A stretch of 64,000 bases of DNA from Polaromonas sp. (lineage in GTDB: Bacteria > Pseudomonadota > Gammaproteobacteria > Burkholderiales > Burkholderiaceae_C), in assembly GCA_021737975.1 (NCBI GenBank), contig JAIPCZ010000006.1:35286-99285 (forward strand), written 5' to 3'. The position numbers were made by a program, and so were the translations under genes. The notes beneath the pieces are model-generated. The model was given only the letters and a program-made list of their open reading frames with translations. It was not told the origin of the DNA and made no database searches. Each line of letters starts with the position of its first letter. Within the stretch, counting starts at the first letter, position 1. This document shows, in pieces, positions 10,838-21,528 of this stretch.

Positions 10838-12835
10838 TCAAAAGGGTTGTTTGCCTTGCCACCAATCCAACACCAACTTGACCGATTCTTCAATCGATAA
10901 ATGGGAGTTGTCCAGCAACTTGGCATCTGCGGCTGGCTTCAAAGGCGCAACGCTACGGGACGAATCCCGGGCATCACGTGCTTCCAAGTCAGCGCGAAGA
11001 GTGTCGAGTGTAGTTGATTTCTCTTTTGAAATCAACTGGTTGAACCGTCTTTGTGCGCGCTGCTCAGTGCTGGCCGTCAGAAATACCTTGAGCGGCGCCT
11101 CGGGGAAGATCACGGTGCCCATGTCCCGGCCGTCGGCCACCAGGCCGGGCAGGCGGCGAAAGCCATGCTGCAAGTCCACCAAGGCGGCTCGTACTTTGGG
11201 CAGCACCGACACTTTGGAGGCATTCATGCCGGCTTCTTCAGTGCGGATGGCCTCGGACACATCCTCGCCATCGAGCAGCACCCGGTCCCCCCTGAATTCA
11301 ATCTGCAGGCCTTGGGCCAGCGTGGCGATCGGCGCTTCACCAGCGGCGTCGAGCGGCAGATGCGCCCGCCCGGCAGCCAGTGCGGTGATGCGGTAGAGCG
11401 CGCCCGAGTCCAGCAGGTGGTAGCCCAGTTGGCTGGCCAATTGCGCGGCCAGCGTGCCCTTGCCCGACGCGGTGGGTCCATCGACGCATATGACGGGAAT
11501 GTGCGCCGGGTCGGCCTGCACCAGCGAGAACAGCGCTTCAAAGTAGTCGGGGAAGGTCTTGGCGACACACTTGGGGTCTTCGATGCGCACCGGCAGGCCC
11601 GCCGGGTTGAACGTGGCCAGCGCAAAACACATGGCAACGCGGTGGTCGTCATAGGTGTGAATGCTGGCGGCTTTCCATTGCGCGGGGCCGGTCGGCGGTG
11701 TCACCTGGATGAAGTCGGCTCCTTCGACCACGGTGGCGCCGAGCTTGCGCAACTCACACGCCATGGCCGCAATGCGGTCGGTTTCCTTGACACGCCAACT
11801 GGCAATATTGCGCAGCGTGGTGGTGCCGTTGGCATACAAGGCCATCACGGCCAGGGTCATGGCGGCATCGGGGATGTGGTTGCAGTCGAGGTCAATGGGC
11901 TTGAGCGGCCAGGTGCCACGCGAGACCTCCAGCGAGTTAGGGCCGCTGACAACCCGGGCACCCATCATTTGGGCAGCTTCGATGAAACGGATGTCGCCCT
12001 GAATCGAATCCGCTCCGATTCCTTCGATGCGGGTGCTGCTGGTCCCAATTCGCGCGGGCGCGATGGCACCCAAGGCGATGAAGTAGCTCGCCGAAGAGGC
12101 GTCGGCTTCGACAAACAGGGAGCCCGGCGACTGGTACCGGCTGCCCGCAGGAATCGTGAAGCGCTGCCAGCCCTCGCGTTGGACCGCAATGCCAAAGCGC
12201 GCCAGGAGGTTCAACGTGATCTCGATGTAGGGCCGGGAGATCAGCTCGCCGACGACGTCGATCACGATGTCCTTGCGCGCCACCAGGGGCAGCGCCATCA
12301 GCAGGGCGGTCAGGAACTGGCTCGACACATCGCCGCGCACCCGGATCGGGGCGTCGAGCTTGAGTTCGGGCTGGCCAACGTGCAGCGGCGGGAAGCCGTC
12401 ATTGCCGGTGTAGTCGATCTGGCAGCCCAGTTGGCGAAGTGCGTCCACGAGGTCGCCAATCGGTCGCTCGTGCATGCGCGGCACACCGCTCAAATCGAAG
12501 CTGCCACCCATCAGCGCCAGCGCGGCGGTGAGCGGCCGGATGGCGGTACCGGCATTACCCATGAAGAGCTTGGCTTGCCTGTGCTTGGGCTGGCCCCCGA
12601 GGCCGTCGATGACCACGGTGTTGCCAGTTTGTGCGATGTCACAGCCCAGAGCGCGCAAGGCCGCCAGCATGACGCGGGTGTCGTCGGAGTCCAGCACATC
12701 GTGCAGGGTGGTGCGGCCCAGGGTCAGGGCGGCCAGCAGCAGCACCCGGTTCGAGATGCTCTTGGAGCCGGGCAAGGTCACAGTGCCGCCAGCGGACAGC
12801 AAAGGCGGCAGGTCGACGAAGGGGGTGTTCAGCAT
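10838..12835 (-). CDS. aroA: Fused 3-phosphoshikimate 1-carboxyvinyltransferase / cytidylate kinase
   Basis: A single 665-residue frame holds two enzymes. Residues 1 to about 440 are EPSP synthase ([46 protein letters not shown]), the sixth step of the shikimate pathway. Residues from about 447 are cytidylate kinase ([21 protein letters not shown]-loop, [13 protein letters not shown]), which makes CDP/dCDP from CMP/dCMP. The genes aroA and cmk are separate but adjacent in most proteobacteria. Such a bifunctional gene is known in Comamonadaceae. The frame is continuous across the junction with no sign of sequencing error. It overlaps tyrA by 7 bases. Confidence 0.95.
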   Translation of the reverse strand: MLNTPFVDLPPLLSAGGTVTLPGSKSISNRVLLLAALTLGRTTLHDVLDSDDTRVMLAALRALGCDIAQTGNTVVIDGLGGQPKHRQAKLFMGNAGTAIRPLTAALALMGGSFDLSGVPRMHERPIGDLVDALRQLGCQIDYTGNDGFPPLHVGQPELKLDAPIRVRGDVSSQFLTALLMALPLVARKDIVIDVVGELISRPYIEITLNLLARFGIAVQREGWQRFTIPAGSRYQSPGSLFVEADASSASYFIALGAIAPARIGTSSTRIEGIGADSIQGDIRFIEAAQMMGARVVSGPNSLEVSRGTWPLKPIDLDCNHIPDAAMTLAVMALYANGTTTLRNIASWRVKETDRIAAMACELRKLGATVVEGADFIQVTPPTGPAQWKAASIHTYDDHRVAMCFALATFNPAGLPVRIEDPKCVAKTFPDYFEALFSLVQADPAHIPVICVDGPTASGKGTLAAQLASQLGYHLLDSGALYRITALAAGRAHLPLDAAGEAPIATLAQGLQIEFRGDRVLLDGEDVSEAIRTEEAGMNASKVSVLPKVRAALVDLQHGFRRLPGLVADGRDMGTVIFPEAPLKVFLTASTEQRAQRRFNQLISKEKSTTLDTLRADLEARDARDSSRSVAPLKPAADAKLLDNSHLSIEESVKLVLDWWQGKQPF

Positions 12836-13716
12836 GCAGGTTTAGGGTGATGGTGTTGTTTGAGATGCCATTGGCTGCGCGCCGAGCTAGCCCGCGCAAT
12901 CAGTGCCTCGAGCGCTGCACCATCGCCTTGCACCATCAGCGCCTCGAACGCCTGCAACTGGGTTTGAAGGTGTTGACTTTGGACCAGCAACTGCTGGCAG
13001 TTGGAGAGAAGGATGTCACGCCAAACCTTGGGGTCGCTGGCAGCAATGCGGGTGAAGTCGCGAAATCCGGGGCCAGCCAGCGACAAGAATTCCTGCCCCT
13101 GGGGCTGGCCAGTCACGGCGTTCATCAGGGCAAACGCCAGCAGATGAGGGAAGTGGCTGACAGCGGCAAAGGCAGCGTCATGCGCCTCGGGGGACATCTG
13201 CACCACCTTGCAGCCCAGCGCCTGCCAGACCGTGAGCGCTTGCTGGCGCTGCGGGTCGAGGGTTTCGGCCGTGGGGGTCAGAATGACCTGGCAGCCCTGG
13301 TACAGCTTGGTATCGGCATGTTCCACGCCGGCTTTTTCCTTCCCGCCAATCGGGTGGGCAGGCACAAACGAGCCAATCCGCTCCCCCAAGGCACGCTGCC
13401 CCGCCGCCAGCACGTCCGCCTTGGTCGAACCCACGTCCATGATCAGCATCTGCTTTGTGACTGCGGGCGCAATCCATTGAAGGGTGGCCTCGGTGGCTGA
13501 AACCGGCACTGCCACCAGCACGATGTCGGCGCCGCAGGCCGCCTGTTCAGGCGAGGCTGCTGGCGCGTCGATGACGCCGAGTTGCAGAGCTTTCTGTAGG
13601 GTGGCAGCGGACGGGCTGAAACCGACCACGCGTTGCACCAGGCCGGCATTTTTTAGGGCCAGCGCAAAGGAGCCGCCCATCAGGCCGCAGCCGATCAATC
13701 CGAGTTGCTCAAACAT
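12829..13716 (-). CDS. tyrA: Prephenate dehydrogenase
   Basis: A 295-residue NAD-dependent dehydrogenase beginning [21 protein letters not shown], a dinucleotide-binding motif, with the family motifs VGSTKADVL and [17 protein letters not shown]. It converts prephenate to 4-hydroxyphenylpyruvate for tyrosine synthesis. The start at 13716 is two bases downstream of the pheA stop; the frame extends further upstream, but that part lies within pheA. Confidence 0.94.
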   Translation of the reverse strand: MFEQLGLIGCGLMGGSFALALKNAGLVQRVVGFSPSAATLQKALQLGVIDAPAASPEQAACGADIVLVAVPVSATEATLQWIAPAVTKQMLIMDVGSTKADVLAAGQRALGERIGSFVPAHPIGGKEKAGVEHADTKLYQGCQVILTPTAETLDPQRQQALTVWQALGCKVVQMSPEAHDAAFAAVSHFPHLLAFALMNAVTGQPQGQEFLSLAGPGFRDFTRIAASDPKVWRDILLSNCQQLLVQSQHLQTQLQAFEALMVQGDGAALEALIARASSARSQWHLKQHHHPKPAC

Positions 13717-13718
13717 GG

Positions 13719-14801
13719 CTACTCGCTGACGGGGTAGGTGCCCAGCACTTTGTAAAACGCGCACAGGCCGCGCAATTCCTCCAGCGCGGCGGCCACATGG
13801 GGCTGGCTCGGGTGGCCTTGCAGGTCGATGTAAAAGTAGTATTCCCACTGGCCCGACCGCGCGGGTCGTGACTCGAAACGGGTCATGGAAACACCGTGTT
13901 TCTTCAGCGGCACCAGCAGGTCGTGAACGGCCCCCGGGCGGTTCGTGACCGACACAATCAGGCTGACGCAGTCATTACCTGTGGCCTGCGGCGCTGCCAG
14001 CGTTTGAGGCAGGCAAATGATGGCAAAGCGGGTGCGGTTGAAGGCGTCATCCTGGATCGCGTAGGACGCAATGTGCAGGCCGAATTCACTGCCGGCGCGC
14101 TCGCTCGCGATGGCCGCCCAGGCCGTGTTGGTGGCGGCCAGGCGGGCGCCCTCGGCGTTGCTGGCGGCAGGGCGTCGCTCGGCATGGGGCAGGTGGGTGG
14201 TGAGCCAGTCCTGGCACTGCGCCAGCGCCTGCGGGTGGGCGTAAACGGCCTCGATGTCGTGCAGCGAGGGCTCCAGGCGCAGCAAGTTGTGCCGCACCAG
14301 AAAGCTGGTTTCGCCAATGATGTGCAGGGGCGAGTTGAGCAGGAGGTCGAGTGAACGCGAGATCACGCCTTCGGATGAGTTCTCGATCGGCACCACGCCA
14401 AACTCAGCGCTGCCCGCCGCCGTGGCGCGAAATACCTCGTCTATGCTGACACACAGCACACGTGACATGCTGCCGCCAAAAAACTGGATTGCCGCCTGCT
14501 CGCTGAAGGTGCCCGCCGGGCCCAGGTAGGCCACCCGTTGCGGTGCCTCGAGCGCACGGCAGGCCGACATGATTTCCCGCCAGATCAGGCTCAGGCTGTG
14601 GTCTTTGAGAGGGCCGCCGTTGTGCGCCTGCAAATTGGCAATGACCTGCGCCTCGCGGTCGGGGCGGAACACGGCCGAGCCGTCCAGCTTTTTGATTTCA
14701 CCCACTTCATGGGCCAGGCTGGCGCGCTGGTTCAGCAGCTTGAGCAGTTCCCGGTCAAGGGTGTCTATCTGGGTGCGCAATTCAGGAAGGGTTTTGGCCA
14801 T
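13719..14801 (-). CDS. pheA: Bifunctional chorismate mutase / prephenate dehydratase
   Basis: A 360-residue protein with an N-terminal AroQ chorismate mutase (LRTQIDTLDRELLKLLNQRA), a prephenate dehydratase domain (YLGPAGTFSEQAAIQFFG; IENSSEGVISRSLDLL) and a C-terminal ACT domain (SLIVSVTNRPGAVHDLLVPL; the binding motif ESRP is in MTRFESRPA). It makes phenylpyruvate, and the ACT domain gives feedback control by phenylalanine. It sits between serC and tyrA in the usual order. Confidence 0.95.
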   Translation of the reverse strand: MAKTLPELRTQIDTLDRELLKLLNQRASLAHEVGEIKKLDGSAVFRPDREAQVIANLQAHNGGPLKDHSLSLIWREIMSACRALEAPQRVAYLGPAGTFSEQAAIQFFGGSMSRVLCVSIDEVFRATAAGSAEFGVVPIENSSEGVISRSLDLLLNSPLHIIGETSFLVRHNLLRLEPSLHDIEAVYAHPQALAQCQDWLTTHLPHAERRPAASNAEGARLAATNTAWAAIASERAGSEFGLHIASYAIQDDAFNRTRFAIICLPQTLAAPQATGNDCVSLIVSVTNRPGAVHDLLVPLKKHGVSMTRFESRPARSGQWEYYFYIDLQGHPSQPHVAAALEELRGLCAFYKVLGTYPVSE

Positions 14802-14861
14802 GGGCTGGTTCAAGTGAAAGAGGGGTCGTCGTTGCGGGCGCAAGCGTGGCAAGCCGTGGCT

Positions 14862-15950
14862 TCAGCCGTGCCGGCCTTCGAAGTCACGCAGGTAGTCCAC
14901 CAGAGCCTGCACACCGTCGAGGGGCATGGCGTTGTAAATGCTGGCGCGCATGCCGCCCACCGACTTGTGGCCCTTGAGTTGCAGCAGGCCGCGCTCGCGA
15001 GCGCCGCTGAGGAAGGCGTCGTTGAGGCTTTCGTCGCGCAGGTAAAACGGCACATTCATGCGCGAGCGGCAAGCTCTGGCCACCCGGTTCAGGTACAGGC
15101 TGGAGTGGTCGATGGCGTTGTAAAGCAGTTCGGCCTTGGCGATGTTACGGGCTTCGATCGCGGCGATGCCACCCTGGGTTTTGAGCCACTTGAACACCAG
15201 CCCGGCGATGTAGATCGAATAGGTCGGCGGCGTGTTGAACATCGAGTCGTTGTCGGCCACGGTGCGGTAGTTGAAGGCACTCGGACAAATCGGCAGCGCG
15301 CGGTCGAGCAGGTCTTCGCGCACCACCACCAGCGTCAAACCGGCCGGCCCCAGGTTTTTCTGGGCACCGCCAAAGGCCAGTCCGACACGCGACCATTCAA
15401 CCGGGCGGGAGGCCACATGCGAGGAAAAGTCCACAACCAGGGGGGCATCGCAGCCCAGGGCCTTCAGGTCGGGCAACTCGTGGTATTCGACGCCGTTGAT
15501 GGTCTCGTTGCTGCAGATGTGCACATAGGCCGGCTTGCCGCTGAGTTGCCAACCGGCGGGGTCAGCCAGCGTGGTGTGGCCGTTGCCCTTGGTGTTGGCC
15601 GCCTCTGCGGCGTTGCAGTACTTGCGCGCTTCGCCCAGGGACTTTTGGCTCCAACTGCCGGTCACGACAAAGTCAGCCGTTTGTCCCCGTGACAGGTTCA
15701 GCGGCACGATGGCGTTTTCAGCCAGGCCACCGCCCTGCATGAAGAGCAACTTGAAGTTTTTTGGCACTGCCAGCAGTTCACGCAAATCAGCCTGGGCTTG
15801 TTCGTGAATCACACCGAATTCCTTGCCCCGGTGGCTCATTTCCATGACGCCCATGCCGCTGCCATGCCAGTCGAGCATTTCGGCGGCCGCTTCGGCCAGC
15901 ACCGCGTCGGGCATGACGGCGGGGCCGGCAGAAAAGTTATACGGTCGCAT
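14862..15950 (-). CDS. serC: Phosphoserine aminotransferase
   Basis: A 362-residue PLP enzyme beginning [20 protein letters not shown], with [14 protein letters not shown] and the PLP-lysine region [19 protein letters not shown]. It converts 3-phosphohydroxypyruvate to phosphoserine for serine and pyridoxine synthesis. The start (15950, or 15959 three codons upstream) overlaps the end of gyrA by about 14 bases, so it is co-transcribed with gyrA. Confidence 0.95.
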   Translation of the reverse strand: MRPYNFSAGPAVMPDAVLAEAAAEMLDWHGSGMGVMEMSHRGKEFGVIHEQAQADLRELLAVPKNFKLLFMQGGGLAENAIVPLNLSRGQTADFVVTGSWSQKSLGEARKYCNAAEAANTKGNGHTTLADPAGWQLSGKPAYVHICSNETINGVEYHELPDLKALGCDAPLVVDFSSHVASRPVEWSRVGLAFGGAQKNLGPAGLTLVVVREDLLDRALPICPSAFNYRTVADNDSMFNTPPTYSIYIAGLVFKWLKTQGGIAAIEARNIAKAELLYNAIDHSSLYLNRVARACRSRMNVPFYLRDESLNDAFLSGARERGLLQLKGHKSVGGMRASIYNAMPLDGVQALVDYLRDFEGRHG

Positions 15951-18570
15951 CGCTGTCATCGTCAGTGGCGTCTTCTGTGGGGGTAATGGCATCGTTTTCC
16001 ACAATGCGCTGCAGGCCGCTCAATTGCGAGCCGTCGTCCAGGCCAATCAGGGTCACACCCTGGGTGGCGCGACCCAATTCGCGGATTTCAGAGACGCGGG
16101 TGCGCACCAGCACACCCTTGTCGGTGATCAGCATGATTTCATCGTCGGCGTGCACCAGCGTGGCAGCCACCACTTTGCCGTTGCGCTCGCTTTGCTGAAT
16201 GGCAATCATGCCCTTGGTGCCACGGCCATGGCGGGTGTATTCGGCAATGCTGGTGCGCTTGCCATAACCATGCTGGGTGGCCGTCAGCACGCTTTGTGTC
16301 TCGTCTCCGGCGACCAGCATGGCAATCACGCTTTGGCTTTCTTCGAGCATCATGCCGCGCACGCCGCGCGCCTGGCGGCCCATCGGGCGCACATCGTTTT
16401 CATCAAAACGCACCGCTTTGCCGCCGTCGCTGAACAGCATCACGTCGTGCTGGCCGTCGGTCAGGGCGGCACCGATCAGGTAGTCGCCTTCGTCCAGGTC
16501 AACGGCGATGATGCCGGCCTTTCGCGGATTGGAAAACTCGACCAACGCGGTTTTCTTGACCGTGCCCATGCTGGTTGCCATGAAGACGTACTGGTCGACA
16601 GGGAACGTGCGTTTTTCGCCGGTCAGGGCCAGCACCACGGTGATCTTTTCGCCGTCCTGCAGCGGGAACATGTTGACGATGGGGCGCCCGCGCGAGCCGC
16701 GCGAGCCCTGCGGCACTTCCCACACCTTGAGCCAGTACATGCGACCGCGATTGCTGAAGCACAGGATGTAGTCGTGCGTGTTCGCAATGAACAACTGGTC
16801 GACCCAGTCGTCTTCCTTGGTGGCTGTGGCCTGCTTGCCGCGTCCGCCACGCTTTTGCGCCCGGTACTCGCTCAAAGGCTGGCTCTTGATGTACCCGCTG
16901 TGGCTCAGGGTGACCACCATATCGGTCGGGGTGATCAGGTCTTCGGTCGACAAGTCGTAGGAACTGTGCTCCACCAGCGAGCGGCGTGCGCCCAGCTTGG
17001 TCAGGCCAAACTCGGTCTTGATGGCCGTGAGCTCGTCGCCGATGATGACGGAGACACGCTCGGGGCGGGACAGGATGTCGAGCAGGTCATCGATCTCGGC
17101 CATGACTTCCTTGTATTCGGCCACGATCTTGTCTTGCTCGAGGCCGGTCAGGCGTTGCAGGCGCATCTGCAAGATTTCCTGCGCTTGCGTGTCGGACAGG
17201 CGGTACAGGCCATCCTTGCCCATGCCGTACTGCATCTCAAGGCCGTTCGGACGGTAATCGTCGGCATTGACGACACCCCCGTCGGCGCGCGTGCGGGTGA
17301 GCATTTCGCGCACCAGTTTGCTGTCCCAGGGGCGGTTCATCAGTTCGATCTTGGCCACGGGCGGCGTGGGCGACTCGCGGATGATACGAATGAACTCGTC
17401 GATGTTGGCCAGCGCCACAGCCAGGCCCTCTAGCACATGGCCGCGCTCGCGCGCCTTGCGCAAGTTGAACACGGTGCGCCGTGTCACCACCTCGCGGCGG
17501 TGCTGCAAGAAGACCTCGACCAGGTCTTTCAGGTTGCACAACTTGGGTTGGCCGTTGATCAGGGCCACCATGTTCATGCCGAAGGTGTCCTGCAACTGGG
17601 TCTGTTTGTAAAGGTTGTTCAGCACGACCTCGGGCACCTCGCCGCGCTTGAGCTCGATGACCAGGCGCATCCCGGACTTGTCCGACTCGTCCTGGATATG
17701 GCTGATGCCTTCTATTTTCTTTTCATGGACCAGCTCGGCCATGCGCTCCTGCAGTGTCTTCTTGTTGACCTGGTAGGGCAGTTCGTCGACGATGATGGAC
17801 TGACGCTGCCCCTTGTCAATGTCTTCGAAGTGGCACTTGGCACGCATCACGACGCGACCGCGGCCGGTGCGGTAGCCGTCCTTGACGCCGTTGATGCCGT
17901 AGATGATGCCGGCAGTGGGGAAGTCCGGCGCCGGAATGATTTCCATCAATTCGTCAATCGAGGCTTCCGGGTTGCGCAGCAGGTGCAGGCAGGCATCGAC
18001 CACTTCATTCAAGTTGTGCGGCGGGATGTTGGTGGCCATGCCGACCGCAATGCCGCCCGAGCCATTGATCAGCAGGTTCGGCAGGCGCGCGGGCAGCACC
18101 AGGGGCTCCTTTTCAGAGCCGTCGTAGTTGGGGCCGAAGTCGACGGTTTCCTTGTCCAGGTCAGCCAGCAGTTCGTGGGCGATCTTGGCCAGCCGAATCT
18201 CGGTGTAACGCATGGCGGCAGCGTTGTCGCCATCGACGGAGCCGAAGTTGCCCTGGCCGTCCACCAGCATGTGCCGCATGGAAAAATCCTGCGCCATTCG
18301 CACGATGGTGTCATAGACCGACTGGTCGCCGTGGGGGTGGTATTTGCCAATGACATCGCCAACGATACGGGCTGATTTCTTGTAGGCCTTGTTCCAGTCG
18401 TTGTTGAGCTCGTGCATGGCAAACAGCACACGCCGGTGAACCGGTTTCAAGCCGTCACGCGCATCGGGCAACGCCCGCCCGACGATCACGCTCATGGCGT
18501 AATCCAGGTAACTGCGGCGCATCTCGTCAGCAAGACTGGTGGGCAGGGTTTCTTTGGCGAACTGGGTCAT
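15937..18570 (-). CDS. gyrA: DNA gyrase subunit A
   Basis: An 877-residue type II topoisomerase subunit. The N-terminus shows [20 protein letters not shown], the catalytic tyrosine lies in [11 protein letters not shown], and the quinolone region reads [15 protein letters not shown]-terminal beta-pinwheel repeats include the GyrA box QKRGGRGK. The motif [20 protein letters not shown] supports gyrase over topoisomerase IV. It is the first gene of the long minus-strand block. Confidence 0.98.
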   Translation of the reverse strand: MTQFAKETLPTSLADEMRRSYLDYAMSVIVGRALPDARDGLKPVHRRVLFAMHELNNDWNKAYKKSARIVGDVIGKYHPHGDQSVYDTIVRMAQDFSMRHMLVDGQGNFGSVDGDNAAAMRYTEIRLAKIAHELLADLDKETVDFGPNYDGSEKEPLVLPARLPNLLINGSGGIAVGMATNIPPHNLNEVVDACLHLLRNPEASIDELMEIIPAPDFPTAGIIYGINGVKDGYRTGRGRVVMRAKCHFEDIDKGQRQSIIVDELPYQVNKKTLQERMAELVHEKKIEGISHIQDESDKSGMRLVIELKRGEVPEVVLNNLYKQTQLQDTFGMNMVALINGQPKLCNLKDLVEVFLQHRREVVTRRTVFNLRKARERGHVLEGLAVALANIDEFIRIIRESPTPPVAKIELMNRPWDSKLVREMLTRTRADGGVVNADDYRPNGLEMQYGMGKDGLYRLSDTQAQEILQMRLQRLTGLEQDKIVAEYKEVMAEIDDLLDILSRPERVSVIIGDELTAIKTEFGLTKLGARRSLVEHSSYDLSTEDLITPTDMVVTLSHSGYIKSQPLSEYRAQKRGGRGKQATATKEDDWVDQLFIANTHDYILCFSNRGRMYWLKVWEVPQGSRGSRGRPIVNMFPLQDGEKITVVLALTGEKRTFPVDQYVFMATSMGTVKKTALVEFSNPRKAGIIAVDLDEGDYLIGAALTDGQHDVMLFSDGGKAVRFDENDVRPMGRQARGVRGMMLEESQSVIAMLVAGDETQSVLTATQHGYGKRTSIAEYTRHGRGTKGMIAIQQSERNGKVVAATLVHADDEIMLITDKGVLVRTRVSEIRELGRATQGVTLIGLDDGSQLSGLQRIVENDAITPTEDATDDDSDATV

Positions 18571-18819
18571 GGGGTGGACTTGAGGCTAGGCAAGATCTAA
18601 GTTAGCGCCACATTTTAAGCTGTGTGCCTGTGGCTGCTTTGCAACGCCTGCTCCAAATAGTGATTGCTGACGCCGCGAAAGTGGGCGCCCGTTGATTTCC
18701 CGCACGCCAGCCAAAGCTTGCTGTGGCACAATGAACCGAACGCCCAACTTGATAGGCATCTTGGGTGTCCCTATACCTACGCGGCTTTGCTGCGGATTTT
18801 TCCCTTAAGGAGAACCCTG

Positions 18820-19473
18820 ATGAAATTGAACAAATTAGCCATGCTTATCGCTACTGCGGCGCTTGCAACTGCTGCCGGCGCGCAGTCCATTGACAACTGG
18901 CGCAGCTCCGATGGCACGGTCTGGAAAAATGGCAGCAACGAAATGTGCTGGCGTGATGCCAACTGGACTCCCGCTACTGCGGCGGTCGGCTGTGATGGCG
19001 CCATTGTGGCTCCCAAGCCCGCTCCCGCACCTGCGCCCAAGGCGGCACCTGCACCCGCACCAGTCGCCGCACCTGCTCCGGCACCCGCACCTGCACCCAA
19101 GCCGGCACCCGTTGCCGCGGCCAAGGTCACTTATGCCGCTGACGCATTCTTTGATTTCGACAAGTCGGTGCTCAAGCCTGAAGGCAAAGCCAAGCTCGAC
19201 GATCTGGTCGCCAAGGTCAAGGACATCAGCCTTGAAGTGGTGATCGCCGTCGGTCACGCCGATGCCACCGGTCCGGACACTTACAACCAGAAACTGTCGG
19301 TCCGTCGCTCGGAGGCTGTGAAGGCTTATCTGGTGTCCAAGGGCATCGAAAAGAACCGTATCTACACTGAAGGCAAGGGTGAGGCCCAGCCTGTGGCTGA
19401 CAACAAGACCAAAGAAGGTCGCGCCAAGAACCGCCGCGTTGAAGTCGAAGTGGTGGGTACACGCGCCAAGTAA
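18820..19473 (+). CDS. OmpA-domain outer-membrane protein with Pro/Ala linker
   Basis: A 217-residue protein with a signal peptide (LAMLIATAALATAAGAQS), a short N-terminal domain with two cysteines, a low-complexity Pro/Ala/Lys linker (about residues 65-105, PAPAPKAAPAPAPVAAPAPA), and a C-terminal OmpA peptidoglycan-binding domain (FFDFDKSVLKPEGKAKLDDL; NRRVEVEVVG). There is no beta-barrel, so it is a short OmpA-like cell-wall tether. The start at 18820 follows a strong TTAAGGAGAACC ribosome site. Confidence 0.9.
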   Translation: MKLNKLAMLIATAALATAAGAQSIDNWRSSDGTVWKNGSNEMCWRDANWTPATAAVGCDGAIVAPKPAPAPAPKAAPAPAPVAAPAPAPAPAPKPAPVAAAKVTYAADAFFDFDKSVLKPEGKAKLDDLVAKVKDISLEVVIAVGHADATGPDTYNQKLSVRRSEAVKAYLVSKGIEKNRIYTEGKGEAQPVADNKTKEGRAKNRRVEVEVVGTRAK

Positions 19474-19500
19474 TGGGTCCATGCCCTAGCGATTGACGCT

Positions 19501-19534
19501 CAACAAAAAACCCGCTTCGGCGGGTTTTTTGTTG
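19501..19534 (+). terminator. Rho-independent terminator after the OmpA gene
   Basis: The hairpin AAAAAACCCGC-TTCG-GCGGGTTTTTT has a stable UUCG tetraloop followed by a T run, 28 bases after the stop. The A tract in front makes it able to work on both strands. Confidence 0.93.
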
Positions 19535-19614
19535 TCTGTGCACAGCCAGGTCACTCTATTGGTATTCTCATGATCAGGAGGGACAAAGCGATTCAGCTTC
19601 ATTATTCAAAATAC

Positions 19615-19628
19615 TAGGGTTTACCCTA
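19615..19628. promoter_or_regulatory. Perfect palindrome TAGGGTTTACCCTA upstream of the MaoC-Pta operon
   Basis: A 14-base perfect inverted repeat, 46 bases before the start at 19674, in an AT-rich promoter-like stretch (CTAAAATACTACTCTATG follows). It looks like an operator for a dimeric regulator of the operon. The regulator is unknown. Confidence 0.5.
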
Positions 19629-19673
19629 AAATACTACTCTATGATTTTCTTGATGCGGACATGAGGCATAACA

Positions 19674-20081
19674 ATGCAGGATAGACGAGCATTGATAAAG
19701 CGCCTGAGTTCCTCATTGGAAACGCTCAACGCGCGGATTGCCCGTCTGGCCTCTGCATTGCATGTGCCCCTCAATGATCCAATGGCCATTGCGGCGCTGA
19801 TGGCGACCCATCCGGTGCAGGCCGTCTTCAAGGAGCGCCGCAAAGCCGCGCTTGACATGGCGCACGTGAATGTCGACCCTGACCGCCGTGAGGCGCATCA
19901 GCACGAGGAATTGCGTGGCTTGCTGGTCCTGCGTTATCACATGGAGACCACCAGCCTCAATGACAACGGCCTGCTTGTCACCTGGGAGGCGATGGCACAG
20001 GCCGAAGAAATTCTGGTGCGCCAGGGATTCAAACCTGGGGCCGATGGTGTGGGTCTGGATAGTTTTTTTAATGTTGCCTAA
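19674..20081 (+). CDS. Uncharacterised helical protein, first gene of the Pta-AckA operon
   Basis: A 135-residue soluble protein, mostly predicted helical, beginning MQDRRALIKRLSSSLETLNA, with a His-rich stretch EAHQHEELRGLLVLRYHME and C-terminal GFKPGADGVGLDSFFNVA. I do not recognise a family. Its stop TAA is directly followed by the ATG of the MaoC-Pta gene, so the two are co-transcribed and probably coupled. A structural or regulatory link to acyl-phosphate metabolism is inference. Confidence 0.7.
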   Translation: MQDRRALIKRLSSSLETLNARIARLASALHVPLNDPMAIAALMATHPVQAVFKERRKAALDMAHVNVDPDRREAHQHEELRGLLVLRYHMETTSLNDNGLLVTWEAMAQAEEILVRQGFKPGADGVGLDSFFNVA

Positions 20082-21518
20082 ATGTTTTGGATTGATATGA
20101 ACCTGCCTTCTGATGCTGAACTGATCGAAAACTTCACTTTTTCCGAGATCAAGCTCGGGCAGAGTGCCCGCCTGTTGCGCACTTTGACGCTCGAGGACAT
20201 CCAGGCTTTTGCTGCCGTGTCAGGCGACACCAATCCGGCGCACCTCGACTCCGTCTATGCCAGCGACAGTCTGTTCCATGGCGTGATTGCCCACGGCATG
20301 TGGAGTGGCGCATTGATTTCAGCCTTGCTGGGAACCCAGTTTCCTGGTCCGGGAACCATTTACCAGGACCAGGCGCTGCATTTTGTAAAACCTGTTCGGG
20401 TTGGTGACACGCTCACGGTCACCGTGACCGTCACGGTCCTGCATCCGGAAAACAAGAGCGTGGAGCTTGACTGCCGGGTTTTAAACCAGCGCGGTGAATT
20501 GGTTTTGAGCGGTGTGGCCAAGGTCCTGGCGCCGACCAACAAGGTGCGCCTGCCTCGCGTGGTGGCGCCGCAGATTCAATTGTTCGACCCGATGGCACGT
20601 TTTAACAGCCTGCTGGCGCTTGGGCAGAATCTTGAGGCGGTGCGCTGTGCCGTGGTGCACCCTTGTGACGAGGGCTCGCTCAGCGGCGCCATGGACGCAG
20701 CCCGTTATGGGCTGATCGTGCCGGTGCTGATCGGCCCAGACACGCGCATCCGTCATGTGGCAACCGAAGCCGGAATCGACCTCACCGGGGTGGAGATTGT
20801 GTCGGTGCCGCACAGCCATGCGGCGGCCGAAAAGGCGGCTGAGATGGCTGCCGCCTGGGAGGTCGAGATGCTCATGAAGGGCAGCCTGCACACAGACGAA
20901 CTGATTCACGCGGTGCTGGCCAAGCCCGCCTTGCGCACGGGGCGGCGCATGTCCCATGTGTTTCGTTTTGATGTGCCGCTGTACCACAAGCCGCTGCTGA
21001 TCACCGACGCCGCGCTCAACATCCATCCCACTCTGAAAGAGAAAGTCGACATCATCCAGAACGCCATCGACTTCGCGCGCATCCTTGGGGTGGCGGAGCC
21101 TAAAGTCGCCATTTTGTCGGCTGTGGAAATGGTGAACTCCAATATCCCGTCCACGCTGGATGCCGCCGCCCTGTGCAAAATGGCCGAGCGCGGCCAGATC
21201 ACCGGCGGTATGCTCGACGGGCCGCTGGCTTTTGACAATGCCATCTCCATGCAAGCCGCGCAAATCAAGAACATCGAATCAGCGGTGGCCGGCCATGCCG
21301 ACATCCTGGCCGTGCCTGACCTGGAGAGTGGCAATATGCTGGCCAAGCAGCTGGAATACCTGGCCGGTGCCAGCGGTTCCGGCATTGTGCTCGGTGCCCG
21401 GGTTCCCATTGCGCTGACCAGCCGGGCTGATGGGCCGTCAAATCGGGTGGCCTCGGCCTTGCTCGCCCTTCTGGTGGCGCACAACGCGCGCCGCGATCAT
21501 CCCCGCCCCGTTTGGTAA
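20082..21518 (+). CDS. Bifunctional MaoC-type enoyl-CoA hydratase / phosphate acetyltransferase
   Basis: A 478-residue fusion. Residues about 20-155 are a MaoC hot-dog hydratase with the catalytic Asp/His signature FAAVSGDTNPAHLD and LFHGVIAHGMW. Residues about 175-475 are a phosphate acetyl/butyryltransferase (VPVLIGPDTRIRHVA, MKGSLHTDELIHAVL, NIESAVAGHADILAVPDLES). It would link acyl-CoA to acyl-phosphate, which the following acetate kinase turns into ATP. The start is the ATG at 20082 next to the previous stop, or an ATG five codons later. A CACGGTCACCGTGACCGTCACGG run at 20413-20437 encodes a Thr-Val repeat in the MaoC part. Confidence 0.92.
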   Translation: MFWIDMNLPSDAELIENFTFSEIKLGQSARLLRTLTLEDIQAFAAVSGDTNPAHLDSVYASDSLFHGVIAHGMWSGALISALLGTQFPGPGTIYQDQALHFVKPVRVGDTLTVTVTVTVLHPENKSVELDCRVLNQRGELVLSGVAKVLAPTNKVRLPRVVAPQIQLFDPMARFNSLLALGQNLEAVRCAVVHPCDEGSLSGAMDAARYGLIVPVLIGPDTRIRHVATEAGIDLTGVEIVSVPHSHAAAEKAAEMAAAWEVEMLMKGSLHTDELIHAVLAKPALRTGRRMSHVFRFDVPLYHKPLLITDAALNIHPTLKEKVDIIQNAIDFARILGVAEPKVAILSAVEMVNSNIPSTLDAAALCKMAERGQITGGMLDGPLAFDNAISMQAAQIKNIESAVAGHADILAVPDLESGNMLAKQLEYLAGASGSGIVLGARVPIALTSRADGPSNRVASALLALLVAHNARRDHPRPVW

Positions 21519-21528
21519 AGGCGCAGCC

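Noticed and set aside
11051..12850. Long open frame antisense to aroA-cmk (also antisense to hldD, gyrA, ntrBC and rpsA)
   Set aside because: These are mirror frames of GC-rich genes. Their translations have no family motifs, and the sense frames are certain.
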